Positions 30,001 through 39,808 of a DNA stretch of 64,000 nt are shown here, in pieces. This DNA comes from Caulobacteraceae bacterium (lineage in GTDB: Bacteria; Pseudomonadota; Alphaproteobacteria; Caulobacterales; Caulobacteraceae). Under the pieces are notes generated by a model, which saw only the letters and a program-made list of their open reading frames with translations, searched no databases and had not been told where the DNA came from. Within the stretch, counting starts at the first letter, position 1, and each line of letters begins with the position of its first letter. The stretch is from NCBI GenBank assembly GCA_027487945.1, contig JAIYCQ010000016.1, positions 1-64,000 on the forward strand, written 5' to 3'. Made by a program: the position numbers and the translations under genes.

Positions 30001-31437
30001 ATGCGCTCGATCCGTTGCCTTGCAACCCTGATTGCGCGGATGCGCGGCCTTGCCGGCGATACCCGTGGCGCCACCGCCATCTGGTTCGGCTTTGCGGCTC
30101 TTTCGATCGCCATGCTGACCTTCGGCGGGCTCGATTTCGCGCGAGCCTCGGCAGAGAAGATCCGGATCCAGAACGCCCTCGACGCCGCGGTCCTGCTGGC
30201 CGCGCGCGCCGGGCAGCTGGACAACGCCCAGCTGGACGCCCTTGGCGACAGCGCCTTTGCGTCGCAGCTTGAGGGCTCGGGCAGCTACGCCAAGAACGTC
30301 AGCGCGACCTTCACCAACGGCGACAATGACTCCGTTGTCGGGGTCGCGACCGCCAAGATCGACACCCTCGTCATGGGGCTGCTGTCCTACGAGCAATTCA
30401 CCGTCGGCGCCTACACGAAGGTCAAGCGGGGACAGAACGCGTCCCTTGAGCTGGCGCTGGTGCTTGATACGACCGCGTCCATGTCCGGCGCGCGACTGAC
30501 GAGCCTCAAGACCGCGGCGACCAATCTGGTCAACACCCTCACCGCTGATCCCAAGGCCAACGTCAAGATCGCCGTCGTCCCCTTTGCGCAGTACGTGAAT
30601 ACCGGCGTGTCCCGGCGCAACGAGCCGTGGATGAAGGTGCCCGCCGACTGGGTCGAGGACGTGCCTTCCAAATGCACCACCCAGACAACCAAAACGACCT
30701 GCCAGACCCAGACCTACGCCTGCGTGAAGTACAATGACGGCGTGCCGTACAACTCGACCTGCACCAAGAACGTCAACTGTGTGACCGTGACGCTCAAGCC
30801 TGCGGTTACGACCTGCACGAAGCCGTCCAAGGTCACGCACAAGTACAATGGCTGCACCGGGTCGCCCGATTATCCGAAGAATGTCTCGGACAGTGATCCC
30901 AGCCGCCGCTACCCCGGCTTTCTTGATCTGACCTGCGGATCACAGTTGACGCCGCTCACCACGAACATGAGCACCGTCAGGAGCGCCATTACGGCGCTGA
31001 CGGCGACGGGCGAGACCTACATCCCGTCCGGACTCGCCTGGGGCTTCAACATCGTCTCGAGTCCGATCCCGTTCACCGAGGCGGCGCCCTACAACCCGTC
31101 AGGCCTCAATGAGAACCCGCGCAAGGCGATCGTTCTGATGACTGACGGTCAGAACACGAAGCTGATGACCAAGAGCAACGGCCGCCACGACACAAATCCG
31201 AGCGGCGTCGCCACCGAGGCCAACACCTATACAAAAGAGCTCTGCAAGAACATCAAGGCGGCAAAGATCGACATCTACACGGTCGCCTTCCAAGTCACGG
31301 ACAGTACGATCAAGACCATCCTGCAGGAGTGCGCGACCGGTCCGTCCTACTATTTCGACGCTGCGGACGCCGGCGCCCTGAACAAGGCCTTCACCGAGAT
31401 ATCCCTGTCGCTCCGGTCGCTGTTTATCGCCGAGTAG
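30001..31437 (+). CDS. TadG-like VWA protein with Cys-rich insert (paralogue 3 of 3)
   Basis: A 478-residue paralogue. TadE/G segment AIWFGFAALSIAMLTFGGLD with RIQNALDAAVLLAARAG, then VWA motif VLDTTASMSGAR near 155 and VLMTDGQNTKLM. In place of the repeats of paralogue 2 it has a Thr/Lys/Cys-rich stretch of about 65 residues (about 224-285) with nine Cys, among them TTCQTQTYACVKY and TCTKNVNCVTV. It ends SLSLRSLFIAE. It probably sits at the cell surface with its own disulfides. The gap of 89 bases to paralogue 2 has no clear terminator. Confidence 0.88.
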   Translation: MRSIRCLATLIARMRGLAGDTRGATAIWFGFAALSIAMLTFGGLDFARASAEKIRIQNALDAAVLLAARAGQLDNAQLDALGDSAFASQLEGSGSYAKNVSATFTNGDNDSVVGVATAKIDTLVMGLLSYEQFTVGAYTKVKRGQNASLELALVLDTTASMSGARLTSLKTAATNLVNTLTADPKANVKIAVVPFAQYVNTGVSRRNEPWMKVPADWVEDVPSKCTTQTTKTTCQTQTYACVKYNDGVPYNSTCTKNVNCVTVTLKPAVTTCTKPSKVTHKYNGCTGSPDYPKNVSDSDPSRRYPGFLDLTCGSQLTPLTTNMSTVRSAITALTATGETYIPSGLAWGFNIVSSPIPFTEAAPYNPSGLNENPRKAIVLMTDGQNTKLMTKSNGRHDTNPSGVATEANTYTKELCKNIKAAKIDIYTVAFQVTDSTIKTILQECATGPSYYFDAADAGALNKAFTEISLSLRSLFIAE

Positions 31438-31483
31438 AGTCGCGCCGGATCAGGCCGGCTGTCCCGCCGCCGGCGGAGCGAGC

Positions 31484-33931
31484 TCAGCCGGCGGCCCGTT
31501 CCCGCGCCTCGACCTGTTCGCAGGCGGTGACCAGCACCTGAAGCAGCGCCGCGCCGGACAGGGGCTTGGTCAGGTGGCCGTCGGCGCCGGCCGCCATCGA
31601 CGCCGCCACATGCTCGGGCAGGGCGTTGGCCGACAGGGCCCAGATCGGCGTCGGCGGCGCCCGACGGGCGCGCTCGTCCTGCCGGATGGCGCGGATGGCG
31701 GTCAGGCCGTCCATCACCGGCATCTGCATGTCCATCAGGATGAGGTCGAAGGCGGCTGTGGCGGCGGCCTCGACGGCTTCGGCGCCGTTCTCGACACTGA
31801 CAAGATCGACCCCGACCTGGCCGAGCAGAAGCTCGACGACCTTGCGGTTGATCGGGTGGTCCTCGGCCAGCAGCACCCGGGGCTCGCGGTCGCCTTGCGA
31901 CGGAGCCGGGGCAGGGACCGCTTCGGCGGCCTGCGACGGCGCGGCGCGCTGCAGAACCAGGGTCAAGGTGAAGGCCGCGCCCTCGCCGGGCGTGGAGTCC
32001 GCCGCAAGGTCGCCGCCCATGGCCTCGGCCAGGGCGCGGGAGATCGCCAGACCCAGGCCCGTGCCGCCATAGCGACGCGTGATCGAGCCGTCCGCCTGCT
32101 GGAAGCGTTCGAACAGCCGCGCCTTGACCTCGGGAAGGAAGCCGATGCCCGTGTCGCTGACCGTCAGGGTCAGCCGCGTGCGACCCAGGCCTTCATCGCA
32201 GGCGGAGGCCCGCAGGCCGACCCGGCCGGCGGCGGTGAACTTCACGGCGTTGGAGAGCAGGTTGCAGAGGATCTGGCGGATCCGCACCGCATCGCCGACG
32301 AAGGCGCGCTCTGCGTCGGGTGCGATGTCGATGTCGAAGTCCAGCGCCTTGGCCTCCACGGCGGGCCGGAAGAGGGCGGCGGCCGAGCGCAGGCTGTCGC
32401 CCAGGTCGAAGGGCTCGGCCTTCAGTTCAAGGCGTCCGGCCTCGACACGCGCCAGGTCCAGCACGTCGGCCAGGATGGCCTCCAGGGTCTGGCCTGACGT
32501 CTCGATCAGCCCGACCATCTCCGCCTGGGCCTCGGTCAGCTGCGTGTTGGCCAGCGCCGAGGCCACGCCCATCACGCCGTTCAGGGGCGTGCGGATCTCG
32601 TGGCTCATGTTGGCGAGGAACTCGCTCTTGGCGCGGTTGGCCGCCTCCGCCGCGTCACGGGCCCGGGTGATCGCGACCTCCGCCTGCTTGCGGGCGGTGA
32701 TGTTCTTCAGCACGCCCAGAACGCCGTCGACGCGGCCGTCCTCGCCGTAGAGAAGCTCGGCGGCGGAGAAGGCCCAGACCTCGCTGCCGTCCGGGGGATT
32801 GAGGCGGTACTCCGTGCGGAACGGCGTGCCGTCGGTCAGGTGCCTGTCCCAGGCGGCCCGGGCGACGGGGCGGTCGTCGGGGTGGACGGTGATCCACATG
32901 TCCCGCGCCAGGTCCTCATAGGCCACCGCCCCGCCGAAGAAGGTGTCGGCGGCGCCGTCGACGCGCAGGGTCCGGGTGCGGAAGTTCACCTCGTAGACCA
33001 GCACCTCGGCGATATCGAGGGCCAGCTCCAGGCGCTTGGTGGAGCGTTCCGCCAGCTCCAGCGCGTGGATGACGTCGCTGACGTCATGGCTCATGGAGAC
33101 AAGGCCGCCGACCTCGCCGTTGGCGTCGTGCCAGGGGCAGAGGCTGGCGCGCAGCCAGCGGTCCGGCAGCCGGTGGCTGGGCACCAGGATGCGGTCGGTC
33201 GTCAGGGTCTCGCCCGCCAGGCAGGCCCGGTAGGAATCCTCGAGCGCCTGCCAGGACGCCGGGAACAGCTCCTCCATGGTCCGGCCGAGGGCTTCCGCTG
33301 CCGGGATGCCCTTCTCGTCGACCCATCGCTGGTTGACATAGAGATAGCGCAGGTCGCGGTCGGTCATGCCCAGCGCCACGGGCGAGGCGCGCATGATGGC
33401 GTCCTTGAGCACGGTCGCGGCCCGGGCCTCGCCGGCGGCCTCCTCTGCGATCCGACCGGCGCGCAGGCGCTCGATGGCTTCGGCCAGTAGCGCCGCCAGG
33501 TCGGCCATGTCGGCCATCAGCTGCTCGTCCCGCGCGCGAGGCTCCGGACCGACGACGCACAGGGCCCCGAGGCGGGCGCCGTTCGACAGGGTGACAGGTG
33601 CGTTGCAGTAGAACCGGGCGTGGGGCGGGCCCTTGACCCAGGGGTGGTCCGGCCAATGCGCCGCGAGGTCCTCCCGCCAGACCGCGCCCTCGTGCAGTGT
33701 CGCGGCCGTGGTTGATCCGGCCGGATCGGCGATCTCCTCGGGCATGCCCTCGAAGCCGGACATCCAGACCCGGTCGGCGTCGACCAGAACGACATAGGCG
33801 AAGGGCGAGCGGGCGGCGCTGCGCGCCAGGCGGGTCACCCGGTCGATCACCGGCCGAAGGGCGACCAGATCGAGCGCCCGCACCTCTGCGAGCCGTTGTG
33901 TTTCCTGATCAAGGGGCGCGAGTGGCGCCAT
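31484..33931 (-). CDS. hybrid sensor histidine kinase/response regulator (GAF-PAS-PAS-HisKA-HATPase-REC)
   Basis: An 815-residue soluble hybrid kinase starting [20 protein letters not shown] at 33931. Order: GAF-like domain (about 20-160), PAS (about 180-295, [20 protein letters not shown]), PAS/PAC (about 305-425), HisKA with phospho-acceptor His near 443 in [16 protein letters not shown], HATPase ([33 protein letters not shown]) and receiver with Asp near 734 in [13 protein letters not shown]. No membrane helix, so it senses a cytoplasmic signal. No partner regulator or Hpt gene is next to it. The longer open frame upstream is an overlap with the next gene. Confidence 0.94.
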   Translation of the reverse strand: MAPLAPLDQETQRLAEVRALDLVALRPVIDRVTRLARSAARSPFAYVVLVDADRVWMSGFEGMPEEIADPAGSTTAATLHEGAVWREDLAAHWPDHPWVKGPPHARFYCNAPVTLSNGARLGALCVVGPEPRARDEQLMADMADLAALLAEAIERLRAGRIAEEAAGEARAATVLKDAIMRASPVALGMTDRDLRYLYVNQRWVDEKGIPAAEALGRTMEELFPASWQALEDSYRACLAGETLTTDRILVPSHRLPDRWLRASLCPWHDANGEVGGLVSMSHDVSDVIHALELAERSTKRLELALDIAEVLVYEVNFRTRTLRVDGAADTFFGGAVAYEDLARDMWITVHPDDRPVARAAWDRHLTDGTPFRTEYRLNPPDGSEVWAFSAAELLYGEDGRVDGVLGVLKNITARKQAEVAITRARDAAEAANRAKSEFLANMSHEIRTPLNGVMGVASALANTQLTEAQAEMVGLIETSGQTLEAILADVLDLARVEAGRLELKAEPFDLGDSLRSAAALFRPAVEAKALDFDIDIAPDAERAFVGDAVRIRQILCNLLSNAVKFTAAGRVGLRASACDEGLGRTRLTLTVSDTGIGFLPEVKARLFERFQQADGSITRRYGGTGLGLAISRALAEAMGGDLAADSTPGEGAAFTLTLVLQRAAPSQAAEAVPAPAPSQGDREPRVLLAEDHPINRKVVELLLGQVGVDLVSVENGAEAVEAAATAAFDLILMDMQMPVMDGLTAIRAIRQDERARRAPPTPIWALSANALPEHVAASMAAGADGHLTKPLSGAALLQVLVTACEQVEARERAAG

Positions 33932-34006
33932 GCCCAAACTCCTCGTCCCTGGTCGGACGAAGACTGGTCGGCCCGTGGTTAATTTAGCGTGCGCGCCAGA
34001 ACGACT

Positions 34007-34024
34007 TTTGACGCCGCCGTCAAA
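34007..34024. promoter_or_regulatory. 18-bp palindrome TTTGACG-N4-CGTCAAA
   Basis: TTTGACGCCGCCGTCAAA is a perfect 7-4-7 inverted repeat over the stop codon of the oxygenase gene and 76-93 bases upstream of the hybrid kinase start. The same core with the same spacing recurs at 61696-61715 and 62002-62017. The form suits a TetR-type repressor site. Confidence 0.45.
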
Positions 34025-34988
34025 GCAGCTTGATCTCGCGCAGACGCTGCATGAGGAAGGCGTCGGCGGTGATCGGCTCCGGATAGCGGTCGGGATTATC
34101 CGGCGTCGCACAGCCGGGCAGGGTCCTGATCTCGTGATCCGGCGCGAAGTGCAGGAAGAACGGCGTCGAGTAGCGTGCGAAGCTCCGCCGCTCCGGCGGC
34201 GGGTTGACCACCCGGTGGATGGTCGACGGCAGCACGTGGTTGGTGGCCCGCTCGAGCATGTCGCCGATGTTGCAGACCAGACAGCCCGGCGGCGGGTTGA
34301 TCGGCAGCCATTGCCCGTCGCGGTCCTTGACCTCGAGCCCGCCCTCCTCGGCGCCGAGGAGAAGGGTGATGGTGTTGATGTCGCCATGGGCGCCGGCGCG
34401 CTCGCCGGTCGCATCGGCCGGGATCGGCGGGTAATGCAGCAGGCGCAGGACGCTGTTGCCCTCGGCCACGGCGGCGTCGAACTGGTCGCGCGGCAGGCCC
34501 AGGTCGTGGGCGATGGCCTGAAGGACCTTGACGCCCATGCTGTCGAGCGCGTCGTACAGCCAGGCGACCTTGTCCTCGAAGTCGGGCGTCTCGACCGGCC
34601 AGACGTTGGGCGGCATCCGGTCTTCGTAGCGGTGGCCGGCCGGCAGGTCGCGGCCCATGTGCCAGAATTCCTTCAGATCATGGTGGCTGGCGCCCTTGGC
34701 CGTCTCGATGCCGAACGGGATGTAGCCGCGCTGCCCGCCCTTGCCGACGGCGTACTGCGCCTTCACCGCCTCGGGCAGGGCGAAGAAGCGCTTGGCCGCG
34801 TCGATGGCCGCGTCGATGCGGGCCTGCGGCAGATCGTAGCCGGAGATCACCGCGAAGCCGTAGCGTCGGAAGCTCTCGCCGAGCGCCCGGGAAAAGGCCT
34901 CGAAGTCGCCGTCATAGAGGGCGAAGGAGACGGGCTCGATGGCGGAGGGGGCCGGCGGCGCGGACGGGGTGGTGGCGGTATCGGTCAT
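34020..34988 (-). CDS. 2-oxoglutarate/Fe(II)-dependent oxygenase (isopenicillin N synthase-like)
   Basis: A 322-residue double-stranded beta-helix oxygenase. The N-terminal DIOX_N part has FRRYGFAVISGYDLPQ and the core shows the iron triad His-x-Asp in RAGAHGDINTITLLLG and the distal His in PSTIHRVVNPP, with the 2-oxoglutarate Arg-x-Ser in FARYSTPFFLHF. Plant ethylene/gibberellin and bacterial IPNS enzymes share this plan; the substrate here is unknown. It lies 88 bases upstream of the hybrid kinase in the same direction. Confidence 0.93.
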   Translation of the reverse strand: MTDTATTPSAPPAPSAIEPVSFALYDGDFEAFSRALGESFRRYGFAVISGYDLPQARIDAAIDAAKRFFALPEAVKAQYAVGKGGQRGYIPFGIETAKGASHHDLKEFWHMGRDLPAGHRYEDRMPPNVWPVETPDFEDKVAWLYDALDSMGVKVLQAIAHDLGLPRDQFDAAVAEGNSVLRLLHYPPIPADATGERAGAHGDINTITLLLGAEEGGLEVKDRDGQWLPINPPPGCLVCNIGDMLERATNHVLPSTIHRVVNPPPERRSFARYSTPFFLHFAPDHEIRTLPGCATPDNPDRYPEPITADAFLMQRLREIKLL

Positions 34989-35105
34989 GGCGGCCTTTTA
35001 CACGCGGCGCGCCGGTCGTGCACCTGACCTGGATCAAGGTTGTTCGCGGCGGGGAACCTCGGCGGACCGGGCGCGTTTGGGCGGAGCAATCATACCGGAG
35101 CCACC

Positions 35106-35780
35106 ATGTTGAAGACCTCGGCCCTCGCCGCCTGCCTGCTCGCCGCCGCCACCCTGGGGGCCTGTACGACCATTGATCCCAACACCGGCGAGACGGTCCG
35201 TAACAACACCGGCTCCGGCGCCATCGCCGGCGCGTTCGGCGGCGCGCTGCTCGGCTATCTGACCAACACCAGCGATGGTGAACAGGGGCGCAAGAACGCC
35301 CTTCTCGGCGCCGGCATCGGCGCCCTGGGCGGCGCGGCCATCGGCAACTACATGGATCGGCAGCAGGCGGAGCTGCGGGCCGAGCTGGCCGACACCGGGG
35401 TCACCGTCACCCGCCAGGGTGACGATCTGATTCTCAACATGCCCAGCGACGTGACCTTCGGTGTCGACCGCGCCGACATCCAGCCGCAGTTCTACGGCGT
35501 GCTCGACAGCGTGGGCACGGTCCTGAACCGCTACCCGCAGACGATGGTCGACGTCACCGGCCACGCCGACTCCACCGGCGACGACCTGTACAACCAGTCG
35601 CTGTCGGAGCGGCGCGCCAGCTCGGTCGCCTCCTACCTGATAAACAACGGCCGCCTGCTACGTGACCGCTTCTACGTCCAGGGTCGGGGCGAGACCCAGC
35701 CGGTGGCCAGCAACGCCACGGTCGAGGGGCGCGCGCAGAACCGTCGCGTCGAGATCGTCCTGCGTCCGTTCCGCGGCTAG
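35106..35780 (+). CDS. OmpA-family outer-membrane lipoprotein
   Basis: A 224-residue lipoprotein. Signal with lipobox LGAC (LLAAATLGACTTID), then Gly-rich segments GSGAIAGAFGGALLGYLT and GAGIGALGGAAIGNYMDRQQ (glycine-zipper type, YfiB/YiaD-like), then an OmpA peptidoglycan-binding domain with DVTFGVDRADIQPQF, VDVTGHADSTGDDLYNQSLS and GRGETQPVASN, ending RRVEIVLRP. It tethers outer membrane to peptidoglycan. CGGAG precedes the ATG at 35106; an in-frame ATG at 35040 would precede the signal by 22 residues. Confidence 0.94.
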   Translation: MLKTSALAACLLAAATLGACTTIDPNTGETVRNNTGSGAIAGAFGGALLGYLTNTSDGEQGRKNALLGAGIGALGGAAIGNYMDRQQAELRAELADTGVTVTRQGDDLILNMPSDVTFGVDRADIQPQFYGVLDSVGTVLNRYPQTMVDVTGHADSTGDDLYNQSLSERRASSVASYLINNGRLLRDRFYVQGRGETQPVASNATVEGRAQNRRVEIVLRPFRG

Positions 35781-35782
35781 GC

Positions 35783-37606
35783 CTACTCCGGTTCGGGCGG
35801 GCCCTTGGGGTCCGCCTGAAGCGGCGCATCCGCCGCGGCCGCCTTCAGCTTGCGCGGCTTGAACAGCGGCCCCGGGATCGGGGCGTTGCCATGCAGCAGG
35901 CCGACGCCCGCATAGATGCCGCCGGTCATCTCCAGCGCGAACCGCTCCTGGTCCCGCTCGCGGATGTCGGCGCTCGTCTCGGCCACCTCTTCCGGCGGCA
36001 GGCCCAGCGCCTCCAGCGCCTGGGCGCCGAAGGTCATGGCCGACTCGAAGGTCTCGCGGATCTGGTAGTCGACGCCGGCCCGGATGAGGTCGAGCGCATG
36101 GCCCCGGTCGAAGGCCCGGACCATCAGTGTCGCGTGCGGGAACTCCTTCCTGGCCAGTTCGACGATCAGGTTGGCGGCCTTGATGTCCTCGATGCAGACC
36201 GCGATCAGCCGCGCCTTGTGCGCCCCTGCGGCGTGCAGGATTTCCGGCCGTGACCCGTCGCCGTAGTAGACCTTGAAGCCGAACGGCTCGGCGTTGCGGA
36301 TGCGGTTGGCGTTGACGTCCAGGATGCTGACGTCGACCCCGCGCGCCAGCAGGGACTGGCAGACTACCTGGCCGAAGCGGCCGAAGCCGACGACGAGCAC
36401 GCTGCCCGACAGGCCGTCGGGCGCCTCGACGCCGTCGGCGTCTTCCGCCTCCGGCCGGACCAGGGCGCGCACCGCCATGACCACGAACGGCGTCAGGATC
36501 ATCGAAAGGATGACGGCGGCGGTAAAGATGGCGTTGTCCCGGGCGTTGATCACGCCGGCGGCGGCCGCCGCCGCATAGAGGACGAAGGCGAACTCTCCGC
36601 CCTGGGCGAACAGCGCCGCCCGGTTGATCGCCTCGCTGGTCCGCGCCCGGAACAACCTTGCCACCACGAAGATGCCCAACGCCTTGATGGCCATCAGTCC
36701 GAGGACCGTGATCATCAGAATACGCCACTCGTCGGCCACGACGGCGAGATCCAGCGACATGCCGACGGCGATGAAGAACAGGCCCAGCAGCAGACCCCGG
36801 AACGGCTCGACATCCGCCTCCAGCTGGTGGCGATAGGCCGACTCCGAGAGAAGCACACCCGCGAGGAAGGCGCCCATGGCCATGGACAGGCCGCTCAGGT
36901 CCATGATCCAGGCGGCGCCCAGCACCACGGCCAGGGCGGCTGCGGTCATCACCTCGCGCGCCCGCGCCGCCGACAGCAGCCGGAACAGCGGGTTGAGCAG
37001 ATATCGTCCGGCGACGAACAGCCCGGCGAGGGCTCCCAGGGCGATCAGCACATCGACGACCCAGGATCCCCCGGTCTCCGGCCGCGGCGACAGCAGCGCC
37101 ACCACCCCCAGCAGCGGCACGATGGCGAGGTCCTCGAGCAGCAGGATGGAGACGGCCCGCTGCCCCAGCGGAGTCGTGGTCTCGCCCCGCTCCTCAAGCA
37201 TCTGCATGATCACCGCGGTCGAGGAGAGGACGAAACCCATGGCGCCGATGAAGGCGACGGCGGGCGCCAGGCCGAAGCCGATCCCGGCCAGGGTCATCGC
37301 CGCGCCGCAGCCGACCACCTGGGCGGCGCCCAGTCCGAAGATGTCGCGCCGCATGCTCCACAGCCGCGACGGCCGCATTTCCAGCCCGATGATGAACAGG
37401 AACATGATCACGCCGAGCTCGGCGATGTGCAGGATTGTCGCCGGCTCCTCCAGCACGCCCAGCGCGAAGGGGCCGATGATGATCCCCGCCACCAGGTAGC
37501 CGAGGATGGAGCCGAACCCGAGACGCTTGAAGATCGGACCGGCGATGACGCCTGCGCCCAGCACCGACACCACCTGGGCGAGGTTCACGCCTGCTTCCGC
37601 CGCCAT
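35783..37606 (-). CDS. CPA2-family cation:proton antiporter (KefB/KefC-like)
   Basis: A 607-residue inner-membrane antiporter. About twelve helices (GSILGYLVAGIIIGPFAL, LGVIMFLFIIGLEMRPSRLW, LLLEDLAIVPLLGVVALL with the Glu-Asp pair) are followed by an RCK/TrkA-N domain from about 400 (GSVLVVGFGRFGQVVCQSLL, ILDVNANRIRNAE), which binds nucleotide and gates transport, and a loose C-terminal tail. KefB/C proteins export potassium when electrophiles deplete glutathione. The ATG at 37606 is seven bases after GAGGGG; a GTG at 37609 is directly adjacent. It converges on the OmpA gene. Confidence 0.95.
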   Translation of the reverse strand: MAAEAGVNLAQVVSVLGAGVIAGPIFKRLGFGSILGYLVAGIIIGPFALGVLEEPATILHIAELGVIMFLFIIGLEMRPSRLWSMRRDIFGLGAAQVVGCGAAMTLAGIGFGLAPAVAFIGAMGFVLSSTAVIMQMLEERGETTTPLGQRAVSILLLEDLAIVPLLGVVALLSPRPETGGSWVVDVLIALGALAGLFVAGRYLLNPLFRLLSAARAREVMTAAALAVVLGAAWIMDLSGLSMAMGAFLAGVLLSESAYRHQLEADVEPFRGLLLGLFFIAVGMSLDLAVVADEWRILMITVLGLMAIKALGIFVVARLFRARTSEAINRAALFAQGGEFAFVLYAAAAAAGVINARDNAIFTAAVILSMILTPFVVMAVRALVRPEAEDADGVEAPDGLSGSVLVVGFGRFGQVVCQSLLARGVDVSILDVNANRIRNAEPFGFKVYYGDGSRPEILHAAGAHKARLIAVCIEDIKAANLIVELARKEFPHATLMVRAFDRGHALDLIRAGVDYQIRETFESAMTFGAQALEALGLPPEEVAETSADIRERDQERFALEMTGGIYAGVGLLHGNAPIPGPLFKPRKLKAAAADAPLQADPKGPPEPE

Positions 37607-37797
37607 CACGCTTCCCCTCGCCGACCTCGTGATCGCAGTTCTGGCGCCTTCGCGCGCGAGGGTCGATTGTCTTGCGCGATGTTTGGCGCGGCGGACACGG
37701 CGATGTTAGCGTGAGGGCGACCCAAGGTTATTCATCACGGGTTGAATTTCCTGCCGATCTCGGCGAGACGGTCGCCGCGCTTTCCCCTGGAGGACCC

Positions 37798-38508
37798 ATG
37801 GTCGACAAGGTGACCAAGACCGCCGCCGAGGCCCTCGACGGGCTTCTGTTCGACGGCATGACCATCATGGCCGGGGGCTTCGGCCTGTGCGGCATTCCCG
37901 AGAACCTGATCGCGGCGATCCGCGAGCACGGCGTGAAGGACCTGACGGTCGTTTCCAACAACTGCGGCATCGACGGCTTCGGGCTTGGCATCCTGCTGGA
38001 GAGCGGCCAGATCCGGAAGATGATCAGCAGCTACGTCGGCGAGAACAAGCTGTTCGAGAAGCTGTACCTCTCCGGCGAGCTGGAGCTGGAGTTCAATCCC
38101 CAGGGCACCCTGGCCGAGCGCATCCGCGCCGGCGGAGCGGGCATCCCGGCCTTCTTCACCAGGACCGGCGTCGGCACCCTTGTGGCCGAGGGCAAGGAGG
38201 TGCGCGAGTTCGACGGCGAGCTCTATGTGATGGAGCGCGGCCTCACCGCCGACCTGTCGATCGTGAAGGCCCATACCGGCGACGCCGAGGGCAACCTGGT
38301 GTTCCGCAAGACGGCCCGCAACTTCAACCCGATGATGGCCACGGCCGGCCGCAAGACCGTCGTCGAGGTCGAGCAGCTTGTCGCCATCGGCGCTCTGGAC
38401 AAGGACAACATCCACACCCCCGGCATCTTCGTGGACCGCATCTTCAAGGGCGCCGTCTTCGAGAAGCGCATCGAGCGCGTCACCACCCGCCAGAAGGAAA
38501 GTGTCTGA
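37798..38508 (+). CDS. scoA: 3-oxoacid CoA-transferase subunit A
   Basis: A 236-residue subunit A of a family I CoA-transferase, starting [20 protein letters not shown] at 37798 with GGAGG six bases upstream; the frame extends further 5' without coding features. The motif [16 protein letters not shown] is the family signature. With subunit B it moves CoA from succinyl-CoA to acetoacetate or a related 3-oxoacid in ketone-body or short-chain fatty acid use. The subunit B gene overlaps its stop by one base. Confidence 0.96.
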   Translation: MVDKVTKTAAEALDGLLFDGMTIMAGGFGLCGIPENLIAAIREHGVKDLTVVSNNCGIDGFGLGILLESGQIRKMISSYVGENKLFEKLYLSGELELEFNPQGTLAERIRAGGAGIPAFFTRTGVGTLVAEGKEVREFDGELYVMERGLTADLSIVKAHTGDAEGNLVFRKTARNFNPMMATAGRKTVVEVEQLVAIGALDKDNIHTPGIFVDRIFKGAVFEKRIERVTTRQKESV

Positions 38509-39149
38509 TGGCCTGGACCCGTGACGAAGTCGCCGCCCGCGCGGCGCTGGAGCTGCAGGACGGCTTCTACGTGAACCTCGGGATCGGCATCCCGACCCTG
38601 GTCGCCAACTACATCCCCGAGGGCGTGAACGTGACGCTGCAGAGCGAGAACGGCATGCTCGGCATGGGCCCGTTCCCGTACGAAGGCGAGGAAGACGCCG
38701 ACCTGATCAACGCCGGCAAGCAGACGATCACCGAGCTGGACAGCTCGTCCTACTTCTCGTCCGCCGACAGTTTCGCGATGATCCGCGGCGGGCATATCGC
38801 CCTGTCGATCCTCGGCGGGATGCAGGTGTCGGAGGCCGGAGACCTGGCCAACTGGATGGTGCCCGGCAAGATGGTCAAGGGCATGGGCGGGGCCATGGAC
38901 CTGGTGGCCGGTGTCAAGCGCGTGGTGGTGGTCATGGACCACTGCGAGAAGTCCGGCGCCCCCAAGCTGCTCAGGCAGTGCAGCCTGCCGCTGACCGGGG
39001 CCGGGGTGGTCGACCTGCTGATCACCGAGCTGGGCGTGTTCGAGATCAACCGCGGCAAGTCGCCTGTGCGGCTGATCGAGCTGGCGCCCGGCGTCACCGT
39101 GGACGAAGTGCGCGAAAAGACCGAGGCGGCGTTCACGGTGGCGGTCTGA
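38508..39149 (+). CDS. scoB: 3-oxoacid CoA-transferase subunit B
   Basis: A 213-residue subunit B with the catalytic Glu in LQSENGMLGMGPFP (SENG motif), preceded by YVNLGIGIPTLVANYIPEG, and ending in a region with VLIELAPGVTVDEVREKTEA-like sequence (read RLIELAPGVTVDEVREKTEA). It starts on the last base of the subunit A stop (TGATG), so the two are made in equal amounts. Complete and of normal length. Confidence 0.96.
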   Translation: MAWTRDEVAARAALELQDGFYVNLGIGIPTLVANYIPEGVNVTLQSENGMLGMGPFPYEGEEDADLINAGKQTITELDSSSYFSSADSFAMIRGGHIALSILGGMQVSEAGDLANWMVPGKMVKGMGGAMDLVAGVKRVVVVMDHCEKSGAPKLLRQCSLPLTGAGVVDLLITELGVFEINRGKSPVRLIELAPGVTVDEVREKTEAAFTVAV

Positions 39150-39214
39150 GTCGATCACGGGCTGTTGTGCGACGGTGACTTGCCCCGGCCGGGCGCTGGG
39201 CCAGGTTACCGGGC

Positions 39215-39799
39215 ATGACCATCACGCGCCTTCTGACGGCCTTCGCCGCCGCCTTCGCCCTCTTCGCCATCGGTCCCGCCCAGGCGGCCCCGAAGCTCGA
39301 GACCGCCTGGTTCGCCGGCGGCTGCTTCTGGTGTCTGGAGAAGGACATGGAGGCCATCCCGGGCGTGGTCGACGCCGTCTCCGGCTATGCCGGCGGCGAT
39401 CTGAAGAACCCGACCTACGAGAACCACGAGGGTCACCGCGAGGCGATCAAGGTGACCTACGACCCGGCGAAGATCAGCTACCGCCAGCTGGTCGACCGCT
39501 TCTGGCCGCTGGTCGATGTGACCGACGCCGGCGGGCAGTTCTGCGACCGGGGCTATCAGTACTCCACCGCCGTCTGGGTGGCGACCGAGGCCCAGCGCCA
39601 GGCGGCCGAGGCGTCGAAGGCCGCCGCCGAGGCCCGCCTGAAGGGACGGAGGATCGTCACGCCGATCGAACGCTACACGTCCTTCTGGCTGGCCGAGGGC
39701 TACCATCAGGACTACGCGAAGAAGAACCCGGTTCGGTATCGCTTCTACCGCCAGACCTGCGGCCGGGACGCGCGGGTGAAGGCGATCTGGGGCCGCTAG
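39215..39799 (+). CDS. msrA: exported peptide methionine sulfoxide reductase A
   Basis: A 194-residue MsrA with a signal peptide (MTITRLLTAFAAAFALFAIG, cleaved after AQA), so it repairs methionine-S-sulfoxide outside the cytoplasm. The active site is GGCFWCLEKDMEAIPGV, with later GYAGG, YENHEGHREAIKVTYDP and AEGYHQDYAKKNP. A later Cys in YRQTCGRD may resolve the disulfide. MsrB is not fused or adjacent. A DsbD-like protein at 53374 could supply electrons. Confidence 0.96.
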   Translation: MTITRLLTAFAAAFALFAIGPAQAAPKLETAWFAGGCFWCLEKDMEAIPGVVDAVSGYAGGDLKNPTYENHEGHREAIKVTYDPAKISYRQLVDRFWPLVDVTDAGGQFCDRGYQYSTAVWVATEAQRQAAEASKAAAEARLKGRRIVTPIERYTSFWLAEGYHQDYAKKNPVRYRFYRQTCGRDARVKAIWGR

Positions 39800-39808
39800 G
39801 GTCCGCCG

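Noticed and set aside
33966-33998. Possible CtrA site near TTAATTT upstream of the hybrid kinase
   Set aside because: Only one TTAA half is present; the second half at 7-base spacing is absent.
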